A stretch of DNA of 64,000 bases, taken from the NCBI GenBank assembly GCA_029339505.1, contig JAQISU010000210.1, positions 16,068,001 through 16,132,000 on the forward strand, in the 5' to 3' direction. The notes beneath the pieces were generated by a model. It ran no database searches. It was not told where the DNA came from and was given only the letters and a program-made list of their open reading frames with translations. A program made the translations under genes and the position numbers. Positions within the stretch are counted from its first letter, which is position 1. The number at the start of each line of letters is the position of its first letter. Below are positions 23,466 to 34,800 of this stretch, one piece after another. Source of the stretch: Unio delphinus. Taxonomy: Eukaryota; Mollusca; Bivalvia; Unionida; Unionidae.

Positions 23466-25095
23466 ATACATTAAAATGCTTGCTACAAGGTCAACTGCAC
23501 CAATCAGCTAAAGTTCACTAATATTGCGACCAGTAGTACCAGACCATTTTCGGCAACTGCCGATATCATGACAACCACTTAACAGGAAATCGGTTATTAT
23601 ATAAAATATTTTAAATATTTGAGAATTAGGGAATTTGTGAATTTTTTGCATGCAGCATAAATTCAGGAATCACTGTAAAAGTTGTGAAATTCACGTCAAA
23701 ATTGTGAGGGTTAGCAGCTATGCAAAAAGTGCACATTAATGAACACTTCTATTCAATGCAAAAGTTACGCGAAAGCAAAAGAATGAAACACAAATAAAAA
23801 TAAGGAACAAGAAGTCCCTTTTATCTTTGACATCAGCATAATAATAACAATTCAGAATGATGAAAGCAACATTTATTTAAAAGCAAACGCAAAGTTAATG
23901 TGACCCTGAATTATTCACATACCATGCAGTTCTTTCAGTGCAACTTTATGATATTTCTATTGTCATTTTATTGGTCAATATTCATTTATTGAATGATTTT
24001 ATTATTCAATGTATTTTATTTTCAGATCAAAGAAAACTAAAAGGTTGGCAAATCTTTCTAAATATCTATGATAAATTTAAAAAGGTTTATAAAGAAGAAA
24101 AATGCAATGAGTGAAAGTTCCATATGTTATAATGTTAAAGGTCATTAAAATGCTGCATACAAATATGGATGAAAAGAAAAGAATGTCCAAACAAGTGTAT
24201 AGTAGTGTACACAAACTGATTTAGAATTAACAAAGTCAATATAATGATCTGAAAATAAAAACATTAATCTGAATAGTTAAATCGAAAGAATTTTTTGTTA
24301 TACCTTTATACCACGGGTATAAGGTAATCAAAAAACATTGACTAGGCCCTTGTAAACACAACTGAACTTTTTGATGGACTTCCATGAAACTTTTAAATAA
24401 TATGGTCATCACAGGAAGATGTGCATGTCTATATAGATCACTCTACCCTGTCAATTTTTGTTTGAGTTATTGCCCCTTTTTACTCATAGCTGAATACAAT
24501 GTTATGACAAAAATATATTATAACTACTCTAGTACATTTCAGTAAAGTGCAGTGACACAAAGGATATATTATGGTCACCATCTGAAAAAAATGCATTTTG
24601 ACCAATTAATATACTTCCACCATTCTGAGACGAGTTATGCACTTTGACTATAGATTCATCTCCATGACAAAGAGATGTAAGAAAAGGTGGCTCATTTACT
24701 TGAGTAATTTGCCTGGTTCTCATGCTTTTCTAAAGATAAATTTCCAGGTCATTTTCAGGGGTTTTCCAAGATGAAATTAATTCTGTCAAGGTTCACATAA
24801 AAGCATTACTGAATGGAATTAAAGAAAATTCTGGATTATAAAACATGCATTTTCTAAATCTAAAGATGGTTCTCTATCAAGACTCTCCAAAACATCCAAG
24901 CCAGAAAAAATGATATTGTACAAAACCACAAAATGTATCACACTATTACATTTAAAAAAATTGTGTGTAAAGTCATTTCCATGTACAAAATGAAATTCAA
25001 ACTATATGTTGCTCAGTGGGAACAACATAATGAACATAATTAGTTTTGTTTCCTTTGAAACCTTTAGTTTTAAAGAACTCTATAGGATTATATAT
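23462..25095. other. No gene recognised
   Basis: AT-rich sequence between two TA runs. A 24300-24325 hairpin (ttataccac around gggtataaggta) is the only local structure noticed. Confidence 0.5.
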
Positions 25096-25096
25096 A

Positions 25097-25098
25097 GG

Positions 25099-25154
<56 letters not shown>
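25097..25154. repeat. (TA)n microsatellite
   Basis: Near-pure TA run of about 55 bp, flanked by aggattatatatagg. Confidence 0.97.
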
Positions 25155-25161
<7 letters not shown>

Positions 25162-25504
25162 GCATCTTATAGATAGTAAACATTTCCTATTACAGTATTA
25201 TATAAAAAAAAAACAATCAATGCAAATAATTAGAATCTTGTCTTGTAACGAAGAAAGTTTAATAAAATCCCAAACAAGATTTTTCAAACAACCAAATCTC
25301 CTTAAGACAATCTGGTTAAAAACCCATCATTTAATTAAAAAAATTCAAACAGGTTAATTTAAATTTTGACAAAAGACCTTTAAAATTATATACTGTTGTA
25401 TAAACAAGGAATGAATTTTCTGTGACATCAACTTGTCTTGTAATTCATTTTACCAGTCCCCAAACCTTTTTTGATACAAGGGTTCGAATCGTTTTTTAAT
25501 ATAT

Positions 25505-25880
25505 TTGGGATGACAAGTTCTCATTTCAGCTCTAAATATTCCAAATATTCCCATGCCAATTTTTCATATCTGGACAGTTAGGTTGGGATGTGGGGTTGAT
25601 GCAAATGCAGATAAAAAATTTGGAATTTGCTGCCACTATGTGGTAGTGACATATGGTAGCTTACCCACTGCATGCCTAGAAAATATAAACTTATGTTATA
25701 TTGGCTTATACCTGCATGAAATTGATAGGAAAATGATTTATTTTCTCAGAAATGTTACGTCTTTAATGTGATGACAGACTAGATAAAACTATGGCATTGA
25801 CGAAACCTGACCATTTGCATTACTTTTAACTTCACAACTCTCAAACAACGGCATCCATTAGTCACGTGATATCAACAACA
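25505..25880. repeat. Dispersed repeat, copy 2 of 3
   Basis: Direct-orientation relative of 22740-23220, with 'atctggacagttaggttgg', 'tacctgcatgaaattgatag', 'atgatttattttctcaga', 'gttacgtctttaa' and 'gatgacagactagataaaac'. Confidence 0.55.
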
Positions 25881-26129
25881 AACTCCATTTTAATGTTGTA
25901 GATATATTCAATAATATTAAATGAAAGTCAGATACTTTTTGTAAAACCCAGCAACCTGGCCAGTATGATTTATCAAACAGAGAACACATGTAAATGTAGT
26001 AGTCACGTGATACAACAAAACTCCAGAAATTATCGGAATATTTAAATATAAAAATGTTGTGTTCTTTCATTTTTTCTATTTTTATTACAACCAGTATACT
26101 TTCATTAAATAGTTTTTATTTTCTCTACA

Positions 26130-26400
26130 ACCTTGGAAAATGTGGGCTGCTAGATTTGTTTGCTCGTGCGACTAGCAATGCAAATCGCAAGTGCCAGGTC
26201 ACATGTCATCAACACTAGTTTTATCTTGTCTTTCAGCAATTTAAAGACGTAACAAATTTAATACTCACAATTTCTGAGAAAATAAGTAACTTTTATATCC
26301 ATTGCTAGCATCACTTGATCTAACAACTTTTAAGGTTTGCTACGCAGTGGTAAGCGGCTACACTTTGCCACCACACTGTTTGCCTTGTGTGATGCTAGAG
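26130..26400 (-). repeat. Dispersed repeat, copy 3 of 3 (inverted)
   Basis: The reverse complement contains 'ttattttctcagaaattg', 'gttacgtctttaaattgctg', 'gacaagataaaactagtg' and 'aaatctagcagccca', matching the other two copies. Copies 2 and 3 therefore form an inverted pair about 250 bp apart. Confidence 0.5.
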
Positions 26401-28358
26401 CAGTTTTCATACCTTCCACATAAGGAAAGATAGAGATATCAAGCTGACTTTGAACATAAATGTGTACTAGACAAATCTAATCCACTTATTCTTTTTTTTC
26501 CCCCGACTTTCATCAATTGTTGCAAAATTCCTGGACTTTTCAGTCAATAAAACAATTATAATTTCTCACGACTTTTGCCCAATTTTATGCAAGTGTGGGA
26601 ACCCTGGTAATTTGATAATCATTCCCCTCTAATTTAATTATACTTTCTCTAAGCCATGAAAAGCTTTATACATAAATCAGTCTGCAATAAAATTTCTACT
26701 AACTTTTATGGAATAAAAAAAATATGGTATAACCATTTTTACTGCATAAATACAATGCAATGTTTAGTTAGAAGTCACACTGGACACTGTATTTGAAAGG
26801 GAATGTTCTTTTGCTGTTATATGTCAGTGCATCCTTATATCCTTAAATATCCAGTACTTTTACTTTTCTTTAATACATTTTAATTTTTTTTACTTAAAAT
26901 TTTTGGGAAAGCATAATTAACCAAACATACACATAAAATAGACCCTAGTGCTGTAATAATCATTTTTATTTAAAATTTTTAAAAACCCACATTTTGAAAA
27001 GATATTTTTACCTGCAGTGGAGTTGTACCTGTCTTATGAACACAAATCTAGTTTTATTTCTAATTTATTTTGTTAACATTTGAGCCTAAAAGAATATATT
27101 TTTTTAAATTACTACAGCTTGTACAAATGTGGTTAAATAAATTTCAAGCAGCACATTGCATCATTCTACATTAGAATCGATGTTGCCACGAAAGCTGTAA
27201 AATGACAAAAAAGTGAAAACATTGCTATTTGCATCCTTTGCATATTTTTCACTCTTTCTTCCAATCCAAAAATCATAGTAAGAGAAAAAAACTGCAATCT
27301 ACATGCTCTGATAATTCAATTTAGGTAGTTTCGTTTAACCAGTCTCTAGAAGGCTCTGTAAGATCCCCGCAGTACAAGGGTCCTGCAAACATGTTATTTA
27401 TTTATCAATGGTACCAATATGCTTTGGTCAAATTCTGTACAAGCAAATCTACCAAGGTATTTCTTGCTGTCAAAACTTACCTAGCCTTGCTGCGTATGAT
27501 TAATCAAGCCAAAAGTCTATTGTAAGAGTTCCAAGAATATAATTAGAATTCTTTTTTCTAAACAGAAAAATGAGGCACGACCCAAATGAATCAATCAGCC
27601 AATGCAACAATTATAAAATCAGCCAATGCAACAATTATAACTAAGCAAAACATAGGGTCACCTCATCAGCAAATCAAATCACATTTTCACATTTTGGGAA
27701 AGATCAGACATTCATCTGGCAAAAATCTCGAGGAACAAGACTAATTATTTCATCAATTTAAAAGCCCCATAACAATTACTATTGATAAATTCCAATTACA
27801 ATGCTGATAAAAACATGTCTGTTCAGCTTTGCTGCACTGAATGATGAATAAAATCACTTCCAAGAATACATACTTTTAATAAAAGGTTGAACTGTGATAA
27901 ATTTGGTACATCTTTACTGTGCAACAATCTATATCAGTTCAGTAAAGATTACTAAAGAAAGAGAAATTTCATGTGTATATTTAAATTACATATTCTGAAG
28001 AAAAAAAATGTTACTGTATATACTTGCTTATAAGTTGAGTCAAACTGCAAATTGCCAGCATACCCGAGTCAGTGCAGTTTATTAGGAGTAATCGGCAGAA
28101 CAAACAACGCAGACTCTGATCTGCTGGCACCTTATTTGGCGGCATATCAGGGTTGTTTGCAGTGTGAACTCAACTTACAAGCTATTACAGATTTTACTAC
28201 TGTGTAATATGTCTATAAAATTACAATATTCTACGCTCTGAGAAAGTTTTGAATAAAGTTTTGTTGATCATCCTTTTCGTATGTGTTCATACTATATTCA
28301 TGAAAGGTAATGAAATGATACAAGAAAATATGTAACATGATGATCTCGTAGTACAATC
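26401..28358. other. No gene recognised (downstream of MARS1)
   Basis: AT-rich intergenic sequence. A 25-bp direct duplication (atcagccaatgcaacaattata, 27592-27640) is the only feature noted. The MARS1 3' end lies just to the right. Confidence 0.5.
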
Positions 28359-28364
28359 TTTATT
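28359..28364 (-). terminator. MARS1: Candidate MARS1 poly(A) signal AATAAA
   Basis: tttatt on the plus strand reads AATAAA on the minus strand, about 307 nt after the MARS1 stop codon. A normal 3'UTR length; no cleavage evidence is available. Confidence 0.4.
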
Positions 28365-28670
28365 TCAGCTTGCAACCACTTCAAGTTACCAAAAGTTCAC
28401 TAACTTAGTATTCAAATGTCTAAAAGCCTGACTATATCAAATCTGATACATCAATCCCGATTTCGTTTCTCATGACAATTTTGAAAAACCAAATATTATA
28501 TAAAAATAATCACATAACATTCTGAAACATGATTTGACAATTCTTAATTTCTGCTCTCCCAGTTTATTACAAAACAGTAAATCATAAGCTAACAACAAGA
28601 CAAAAGAATTTCAAACAAGATGGCTGCTATCCAGGAACTATCTTTCCAATCCATTTTGCTCACACCTGGT

Positions 28671-28826
28671 CTACTTTTTCTTTCCTTCCTTTTCTTCAGC
28701 AGCGTCTTTTGGGTTTGGCCCCTGTGTCAGGGTCAGTTTTTTCTTTAATTCCAAAAGCTTAGCAACTTCAACATCAATAACTGATTTATCTGCTTTGTTG
28801 GTCTTCATCTCCTTCACCTTATTGTC
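28671..28826 (-). CDS. MARS1: MARS1 exon 17 (last): WHEP domain end and stop
   Basis: Acceptor tttttcag at 28827-28834; 51 codons then TAG. Residues [20 protein letters not shown] and [16 protein letters not shown] are the second half of the WHEP helix-turn-helix, which binds tRNA non-specifically. The end is KEGKKK. Confidence 0.93.
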   Translation of the reverse strand, partial: DNKVKEMKTNKADKSVIDVEVAKLLELKKKLTLTQGPNPKDAAEEKEGKKK

Positions 28827-31800
28827 CTGAAAAAGGCCAAAAGGACATGAAACTATCCTCATACATAAACTCAGATTAACCTAAGAATTCTGAAATCTGA
28901 TAAGCTTAAATCACAAAATTGACCTATCAGTTTGGCACATCAATTCACCTTTTCATATGTTGCAACTATGTCTGTGTTTAGGAGTAGGTGTCTAAAATGT
29001 TGTGACAGTGCCAAGTCCTGGGAGTGGGATATAAGATATCACATGGGCTCTTGCTGGCTGCACTTTTCTTGTGTTTATGCACCAGTATTCATCCTTTTAT
29101 ACCCAGTAACTGTATATAAATACATCTGTTTAGAGGTGAGGAATCTATACTTTCCAAGACATGACAGATGCAGATTACCTCCCCTGTGGACTAATTTCCA
29201 GGTCTGTGAACAATACGTTCAAAGTAGACTATACTATATCTATTACTGCTTGCTTATCATTGACCAAAGTTTCTAGTTTGGTACTTGTGAAAGGGTATGG
29301 ATGATAAAAAGCAGTGCAACTTTGTTGGTGTGCCAAGACTAATTTCTTGTACTGCAAAAAAGCCATGATCAATCAGCGCACCTCAAGAACACATGGACTA
29401 ACTACTATTTCGGAAAACTTGTCATGTACTGTGACATCTAAGCCACAATTGTAACTTTAAAAAGTGATATATTTTATTCAGTTTAAACACATATACACTC
29501 AGATCAATTCAACTAGTTTTGAAAAAAAAATCAGTTTTTCAATAAATTTAAGTTTTCAAGGCAACCCCTCTATTTTGAGGGTATTTTTATGTACAAATCC
29601 ATTTTTATGTCCTTTACATATCTTCTTGATATGACTGTACATATTAAGTTAAGTGAAATAATAACTAAAAACTGACCTTAGACTGAATTTCTGACTTCAG
29701 GGGCCGATGTCCAGATTAATAATATATAAGTAAGATGAAATAAATCTTCTAATAGTTAAATTATGTTTCAATGACTACCAAAAGAACAATGTAAGTAGAA
29801 ACTTGTCTCCATCAAGTGTGATTGTAATTTAGATTTGCTAGACCCTCAAGTAAATAAACAACTGTGGCAAACACATGAAAAGTATCTTTTCACACAAGTT
29901 GTGAATGAAAACAATTCTATTTATCAAAAATTGGAAAGTCAGAAAATATGAACAGAGTGACAAAGGTAGAAGTAAAAATATTAAAAGAATAAATGCCAAA
30001 GGTAATTAGTAGATTTTGAAATTATGAAAGTGAGGGAAGCTAGTCACATTCTGGAAAAGATTTATGTTGAAAGCACCAACTGGAGAAAAGTTTACAAGAT
30101 AGCAACTCTACTCACATATTAAAGAGGTAATTACATTTGGTTTTCATGGGCGAAAAAAGGGTAATTCAATTCCAAAAAAATAAAACTGGACAACATTTAA
30201 AGCACAAACTGACACATGTAAATATCAATTTATGTGACTCTACAAGTAACAGTCTCAGAAAATGACCTAAATTCAGATCCTAACCAAGAACTTAGTTCAA
30301 TGCAAATTATAGTCCAAATCACTGAACAATGAAATACAAGTCAAAATGCTTAGTTTTCACAAATTTGCCTACATCTAGGAATAGCTCACCTGTTCTGTGA
30401 CTTCTGCTGTGAGTTTTTCAATCTCCTCTGGACTTGCAGCACTGGCTGGGCCAACAGTCTCTGTAGTCTTCCCCTGGGATTTCTAAACACAAAAGCATAC
30501 GAACACTTGTAATGTCATGTAAAACAAAATAATACAATACACTCATGAATTGTGGTGCATCTTCCCATCAGCAATAGCAGTGGAAAGAAAGGACCAAGAA
30601 AAGATTTCCATAGTTGGAAAATTATAGCTGAAACAGACATCTACTCCATGGCAAAAAACTGCCAATTTTGTAAATTTCCATTTAAAATCATTTCATACTT
30701 TATTGGGATCCCATACAAATATAAAATAAGCTCTAATGTCATACCTTATTAGCAGCAGCTTTGGAAGGTGCAGTTTCTGGCTGCCCTGAAAATTTCCTTT
30801 TTAATTCCTCTATTGTTGCAGGTTCAATCTTTTGGAACAGGGGGAAAGGCTGGAAAAGAATGATATTTATGAAATCTGTGGATAAAAGTAATGTATCTGG
30901 TCAATGCAGAATATTATAAATGGCTCACACCACTGTTAAGTGTGGGACATTGGAAAATAATATTTATGAAATCTGTGGATAAAGGTAATGTATTTGGTCA
31001 ATGCAGAATATTACAAATGGCTCACACCACTGTTAAGTGTGGGACATTGGAAAATAATATTTATGAAATCTGTGGATAAAGGTAATGTATTTGGTCAATG
31101 CAGAATATTACAAATGGCTCACACCACTGTTAAGTGTGGGACATTGGAAAATAATGATATTTATGAAATCTGTGGATAAAAGTAATGTATTTGATCAATG
31201 CAGAATATTACAAATGGCTCACACCACTGTTAAGTGTGGGACATTGGAAAAGAATGATTTTTATTCAATGTTATCACAATGACAGCAAGTACCCATAATG
31301 TTCAGGGTCACATGATTGTTTTGATTCTATGTCCAACTGAAAACCATTCTTCTTGCACAAAATAGAATCCCTGTTTAATTTAAGAATTTGCACATTTTTA
31401 GATTTAAATTCTATCTCAACGTTAATGATACTTGGGGATCCCAAGTAAGATTTTTTATTTTTGTTTAAGTCAAAGTTAGTTTATGTGCTCAGGCTGTTTC
31501 CATGATGATGATGAAGAGAAGTGTAACAGGAGTAAGATCAAAATATCCAACAATATTAACACTGTAATTTACTTATACCACCAATTTCTTAAATATGAAA
31601 CTGGATTTTAAAAATTCTTTCTGTTAAAATAAAAAAGCATTACGTTATTAAAAAAACATTGCATTAATTTATACAAATATATTATGCATAAATAAATTTA
31701 ACTCTAAGATTTTTTTTTTTGTTGTATCATGAAATATTAGGCCACGTGTAAATGCTTACCATATATATTAATGTACAATTCCAACTGCAAACTGCACAGA

Positions 31801-34800
31801 CTTAGATCTGCAGTTGCATAAAATGTGCTGAAAGATCTGGGTCTATGCAGTTTCTAATCAACAGAAAAACAACATGGACACCCCCTTTAACCAGCACCCA
31901 TGACTTGTATTCCTATATATCTGTATTCTTCACCCCCTTTAGCCAGCACATAATATTGTTTGCAGTATAACTCAGCTGTTTCTACAGTATTTAATAAGTT
32001 CCAGATGAAAATACAGTGGATTATTCCACACAATACATCTCACATAATGGCTTGAAAGTTGCGTCAAACTGCAAGCAGCATCAATCCTGATATGTCATAG
32101 TCTTAAGAATAACCAGATCAAGGTCTATACTGTTTGTTCTATTGAGTACTCCCTAGAAAAGTGCACAGACCCAGGTCTTCCAATGCATTATGAAATGGCA
32201 GATTTGGGTCTGTGAAGTCTGCAGTTAGATTGAACTTATATGTGTGCATATATGGTATAAAACAATAGCTCTTACCTTTCCCATCTTGTGCCCTGGAAGC
32301 AACTGGCAGACAAAGTCTTTATAGATGAAATAACATTCCTGTGGTGCATTCAGCTGTTCCTGTATGGTTCTGCTAACATCTGGCATGTATGGTTGAAGCA
32401 GCACTGACAGAAGACAGCTAATGTTGGCACATAAGCTGCACACTGTGCCGGCTTTATGCCTGCAAATAGAGTTAAGGAGAGTTGCAGTGTCACCTTTCCT
32501 AAAACGGCAATTGCAAAATATAGAAAAAAATGTACAAAGGATCCAATTTACAACTAAATCAGATTTGTACATTTTGGGGATGTGATAAAGGGCTCAATCA
32601 AATTAATATCAAATTGAAATTTATATACAGTTTTTCATTCCCTTCTGTATATTGTTTTATAAATTTTGTTTAAGCAAGTTAATTTCATTGGTCTCTTGCT
32701 TTTTTAATGAAGCATCTTGCAGTAATGGAGGACCAACTGAAAAACGGATCCAGTTCAAAGAGACAGTGATGGAAACAGCGAAGTTCATCTTTGGTCATAG
32801 GGCAAGAGACCAAAGGATTGGTTTGATGAGTATAATGAGGACATCAAGATATTGACTGAAGAAAAGAACAAGACATTTTCTGAGTGGCAGAAAGACCAAA
32901 ACTCCATCTCCATGAGAGACAAGTTCAAGCATATGTAAGCAAGGGCTCAATGAGAACTATGAAAAATGCATGATCAATAGTGGGAAAAAAAGGCTGAGAA
33001 AATCCAACAATATGTTGATGTGAAGAAACCCAAAATGTTCTTTAGTGCCATTCATGTTGTTTATAACCCATCCAGATCAGGATCAACCCCTCTACTCTCA
33101 GAAGATGGCACAAAAACCATCAACAACACAGATGTGATAAAAGCAAGACGGAATTAACATTTTTGTCAGCTCCTCAATCGCCAATCCATTGTCAATAGAG
33201 CAACACTGTAACAAATCCATCAAAGACCAGTATTTGAAGAGCTGGACTTTCTCCCACCTGAGGAGGCGTGGAAGGCCAATGAACAGATGAACTGTGGCAG
33301 AGAACCAGGTAAAGATGGCAGAGATATTCAAGGCTCTTGGCAAAGAAGCATTTGCAACTCTCCATGACATCTTCACCAGTATCTGGTACAAGGTGGAGAT
33401 ATCTGCAGATCTACGAGATACCACCACCATCTCATGGTAAAAGAATAAAAGTGCTATAGCTAAATACTACAGTTATAGAGTTATAGAGGAATCTATTTGC
33501 TCTCCATTGCAGCAAAGATTCTTTACACCAACCTGAACAGACTTGTTGCAATCATTTCAGAGGAACAGCATCCTGAATCTCAGTGTGGATTCCATCCAGG
33601 CACAGCACAGTGAACACGACCTTCAGTGTGTGGCAAATAGAGGAGAAATGCATGGAACAGCACATGGATCTAAATACAGTGTTCATCAACCTCACCAACG
33701 CTGTCAACACTGTAAATAATGTGATGGAGATACAAGAGAAATACATGGAACAGCACATGGATCTAAATACAGTGTTCATCAACCTCACCAACGCTGTCAA
33801 CAATGTAAATGATGTGATGGAGATACAAGAGAAATGCATGGAACAGCACATGGATCTAAATACAGTGTTCATATACCTCACCAACGCTGTCAACACTGTA
33901 AATAATGTGATGGAGATACAAAAGAAATGCATGGAACAATATATGGATCTCTATGCAGTGTTTAGCAACCTCACCAAAGTTTTAGCCTCTGTAAAAAGAA
34001 AAGCCATATGGTTCATCCATGGAAAACATGACTGGCCCAGACAGTTCAACACCCAAAAACATGACAGGAGAGGTATTGGCCTATGGGGAGTACTCAGAAC
34101 ACTTTGGCGTCTTGAGTGAAGCAGGGTTGTGTATTTGCACCTGTACTGTTCAACCTCTTCTTCACCCCGAGTCCTAATCCATGCAGTGAAGCACCTAGAC
34201 AATGGAATCTACATGAAGAATTGCCTTGATGGATCCCTGTTTGATTTGAGTTGGCTCTTTGCAAGAACAAAGACACTGGAAAGACTATTTCTCAAAGCTT
34301 TGTTTGCAGGTGACTGTGTACTTATGGCATACAAGGAAAACCACTTACAGACAATTGGAATAAGTTTTATGAGGCATCAAGGCAATTTGATCTGACAATA
34401 AACCTGCCAGCTCCTTAAACAAATCCACCACAACCCACCATAAAGATTGAGTGGAGTTGAAAAAAGTGGTGGAAAGCACAATATCATCAGATGGGTTGAA
34501 GGACAATGACATTACAGCCAGAATCCAGAAAGCAAGCTAAACCCTAGGAAGACTTTATGTCAGAGTCTTGCAGCAAAAAGACATCTGGATGCCCACCAAG
34601 ATCAAGATCTATAAAGATGTCATCCTTGCCTCCCTGATCTAAGCCCGTGAAATCTGGACCATGCACTGCAGGCATGTGAAGCAACTCAAGATATTCTGTA
34701 TGTGCTTACTATGGTCAATCATGCACATCTGATGGTAAGACAAGTTGCACAACTTAGGTCCACAACATGACCAGTGTTCTTGGCACTGAGACAATGCTTC

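Noticed and set aside
23256..23521. Frames rich in Ile-Tyr repeats
   Set aside because: They are translations of the (TA)n microsatellite; the same applies to 25046-25357.
33583..34119. 178-codon frame as a genuine coiled-coil repeat gene
   Set aside because: Position, order and residues match motif A of the surrounding dead LINE, so it is repeat expansion within a pseudogene rather than an independent gene.
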